Shown here one piece after another: positions 63,008 to 64,000 of a stretch of 64,000 nt of DNA (the stretch's first letter is position 1; each line of letters opens with the position of its first letter). The notes under the pieces are model-generated. The model was given only the letters and a program-made list of their open reading frames with translations. It ran no database searches and was not told the origin of the DNA. The translations under genes were made by a program, and so were the position numbers. Source of the stretch: Enterococcus pingfangensis (lineage in GTDB: Bacteria; Bacillota; Bacilli; Lactobacillales; Enterococcaceae); the NCBI RefSeq assembly GCF_005405205.1, contig NZ_BJDP01000007.1, forward strand, positions 124,001-188,000, written 5' to 3'.

Positions 63008-64000
63008 TTATTCGACTTCCTTTACTTCAATCTTAGAGTCCATATCATAAAAACCAACTGTGTCTTTGGAAGATACTACAGTTATTCCACAAATATCGTA
63101 AAGTCTGTGATAAACATCAAACTCTCCTTTAGGGTAGCCGGTACAGCCTAATGATAATAAATATTCTCCGCCCTGAATAAGCATTTGCTGCTTAAATGAA
63201 ATCTCAACAATACTATTCTCAAGGTGCGTCTCTATTTCTACATTTTCAAACATCGTATTTGTTCCTGTAATTTCAGTGCCTTTCAAATCTTTAATTGTGA
63301 TGGCAAAAATGGCATCTTCAATTTTTTTGAAGAACTTAACCTTCATTTTGACCGTAAAATCAGAGAATTTTTCAATTGCATTTGAAGGAATTCCATTTTC
63401 ATCTAAAATTGTAAAATCGATTATTTTTGCTTCATGATTGCCATATTCTAGTAGGTCAGGGTTAAGTGAAAATGGTTTTTCCCATTCATCGTCTACTTCC
63501 TCACGACGAACATCTCTTTCTTTCTCAGAGGTCAAATCTTCTTCGGTGATTGTTGGATCTTCTTGTTGTTTGACCAGAACACGTTTAAACAAATCCACCA
63601 TATCTTTTGAGGATCCTTCTGCAAGTTTGATTCCTTGATCCAGCAAAACAACTCGATCGCAATATTTTGTAATACTGCTTAAATCATGACTCACTATAAG
63701 AATCGTCTTCCCTTGTTTACGAAATTCATCAATCTTTTTGAAACACTTTGCTTGAAAAAAAACATCCCCTACAGATAAAGCTTCATCAACAATTAAGATT
63801 TCTGGATCGATATTGATTGCTACTGCAAAAGCCAGCCGAACAAACATACCGCTTGAATACGATTTAACCGGTTGATAAATATAATCACCGATATCTGCAA
63901 ATTCTAAAATACTTTCCAGTTTTTCATCGATTTCTTCTCGGCTAAATCCGATCATTGTTCCATTTAAGTAGACATTTTCAATCCCCGAATACTCTGGATT
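63008..64000 (-). CDS. Wzt-like polysaccharide ABC exporter ATPase, 5' end cut
   Basis: The frame runs open to the window edge (NPEYSGIENVYLNG precedes the internal ATG at 63955), so Walker A lies outside. Visible: signature YSSGMFVRLAFAVA, Walker B ILIVDEALSVGD and the switch LIVSHDLSSI. After an acidic linker comes a beta-rich C-terminal domain of about 150 residues (YGNHEAKIIDFTILDENG, GTNTMF, GGEYLLSLG) matching the Wzt_C carbohydrate-binding domain that in E. coli O9a recognises the modified chain end. Its permease partner should lie just upstream. Confidence 0.9.
   Translation of the reverse strand, partial: NPEYSGIENVYLNGTMIGFSREEIDEKLESILEFADIGDYIYQPVKSYSSGMFVRLAFAVAINIDPEILIVDEALSVGDVFFQAKCFKKIDEFRKQGKTILIVSHDLSSITKYCDRVVLLDQGIKLAEGSSKDMVDLFKRVLVKQQEDPTITEEDLTSEKERDVRREEVDDEWEKPFSLNPDLLEYGNHEAKIIDFTILDENGIPSNAIEKFSDFTVKMKVKFFKKIEDAIFAITIKDLKGTEITGTNTMFENVEIETHLENSIVEISFKQQMLIQGGEYLLSLGCTGYPKGEFDVYHRLYDICGITVVSSKDTVGFYDMDSKIEVKEVE

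Noticed and set aside
1-64000. Search for tRNA, rRNA, CRISPR arrays, insertion sequences and prophage genes
   Set aside because: No cloverleaf, rRNA-like stretch, regularly spaced repeat, transposase or integrase frame was found; all large frames belong to chromosomal families.

Overview
The window is a 64-kb stretch of low-GC Gram-positive chromosome. Gene content and order (yqeG-yqeH-yhbY-nadD-yqeK-rsfS-yqeM, a fabT-led fatty-acid operon, bgsA/bgsB, ptsHI, clpE with a CtsR site, liaFSR, an Epa/rhamnan-type polysaccharide cluster, DUF1827 and DUF1797 genes) point to Lactobacillales, most likely the genus Enterococcus. The species cannot be settled by eye. I see no rRNA, tRNA, CRISPR array, transposase or prophage gene. 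The region reads as ordinary chromosome, with the most variable material at the right end.

Layout, left to right. 1-3.1 kb: two VOC/PhnB-like proteins, then a divergent NmrA-like oxidoreductase/HxlR regulator pair. 3.3-5.7 kb: HelD, an RNA-polymerase-recycling helicase-like ATPase. 5.7-12.1 kb (minus strand): yebC, tmcAL and the yqeG-to-yqeM operon for ribosome assembly, NAD synthesis and Ap4A turnover. 12.2-15.6 kb: a polar amino-acid ABC transporter with two tandem paralogous binding lipoproteins. 15.7-24.4 kb: fabT-fabH-acpP-fabD-fabG-fabF-accB-fabZ-accC-accD-accA, with FabT operators ahead of fabT but no fabK between acpP and fabD. 24.5-29.5 kb: cfa, a DUF1797 gene, a beta-hydroxyacid dehydrogenase and the glycolipid synthases bgsB and bgsA. 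Most of 12-30 kb therefore concerns building and modifying membrane lipids.

29.6-34.7 kb: ptsI-ptsH, divergent from clpE, then a DUF1827 gene. 34.9-44.1 kb: prfC, a CNNM/CorC-like protein, an AI-2E/PerM-family permease, a GNAT acetyltransferase, a DUF402 nucleotide phosphatase, mutY, recX and an RlmD-type rRNA methyltransferase. 44.3-50.8 kb: an LCP wall-polymer ligase with a Tyr/Asp-rich tail, sodA, a GtrA-like flippase and a GtrB-like glycosyltransferase lying around a DUF1189 gene and a 2-hydroxyacid dehydrogenase, a HesB-like protein and a KtrA/C-type K+ channel subunit. 50.9-55.9 kb: liaF-liaS-liaR, greA and mltG.

56.1-64 kb: the downstream part of a surface-polysaccharide cluster transcribed leftwards. 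It holds a Wzt-like ABC ATPase with a carbohydrate-binding-type C-terminal domain (cut by the window edge), a methyltransferase, a kinase-fold protein ending in a coiled coil, and two large tandem-GT2 glycosyltransferases. The methyltransferase, kinase and coiled coil beside an extended Wzt recall the WbdD/Wzt machinery that caps and measures O-antigen chains in Gram-negative bacteria, here split over two genes. I rate this the most interesting signal in the window. Other points of note are the missing fabK with a hairpin in its place, a possible non-AUG start for rsfS, a 117-bp intergenic element bounded by 13-bp inverted repeats, and alternative hairpins in the greA leader.
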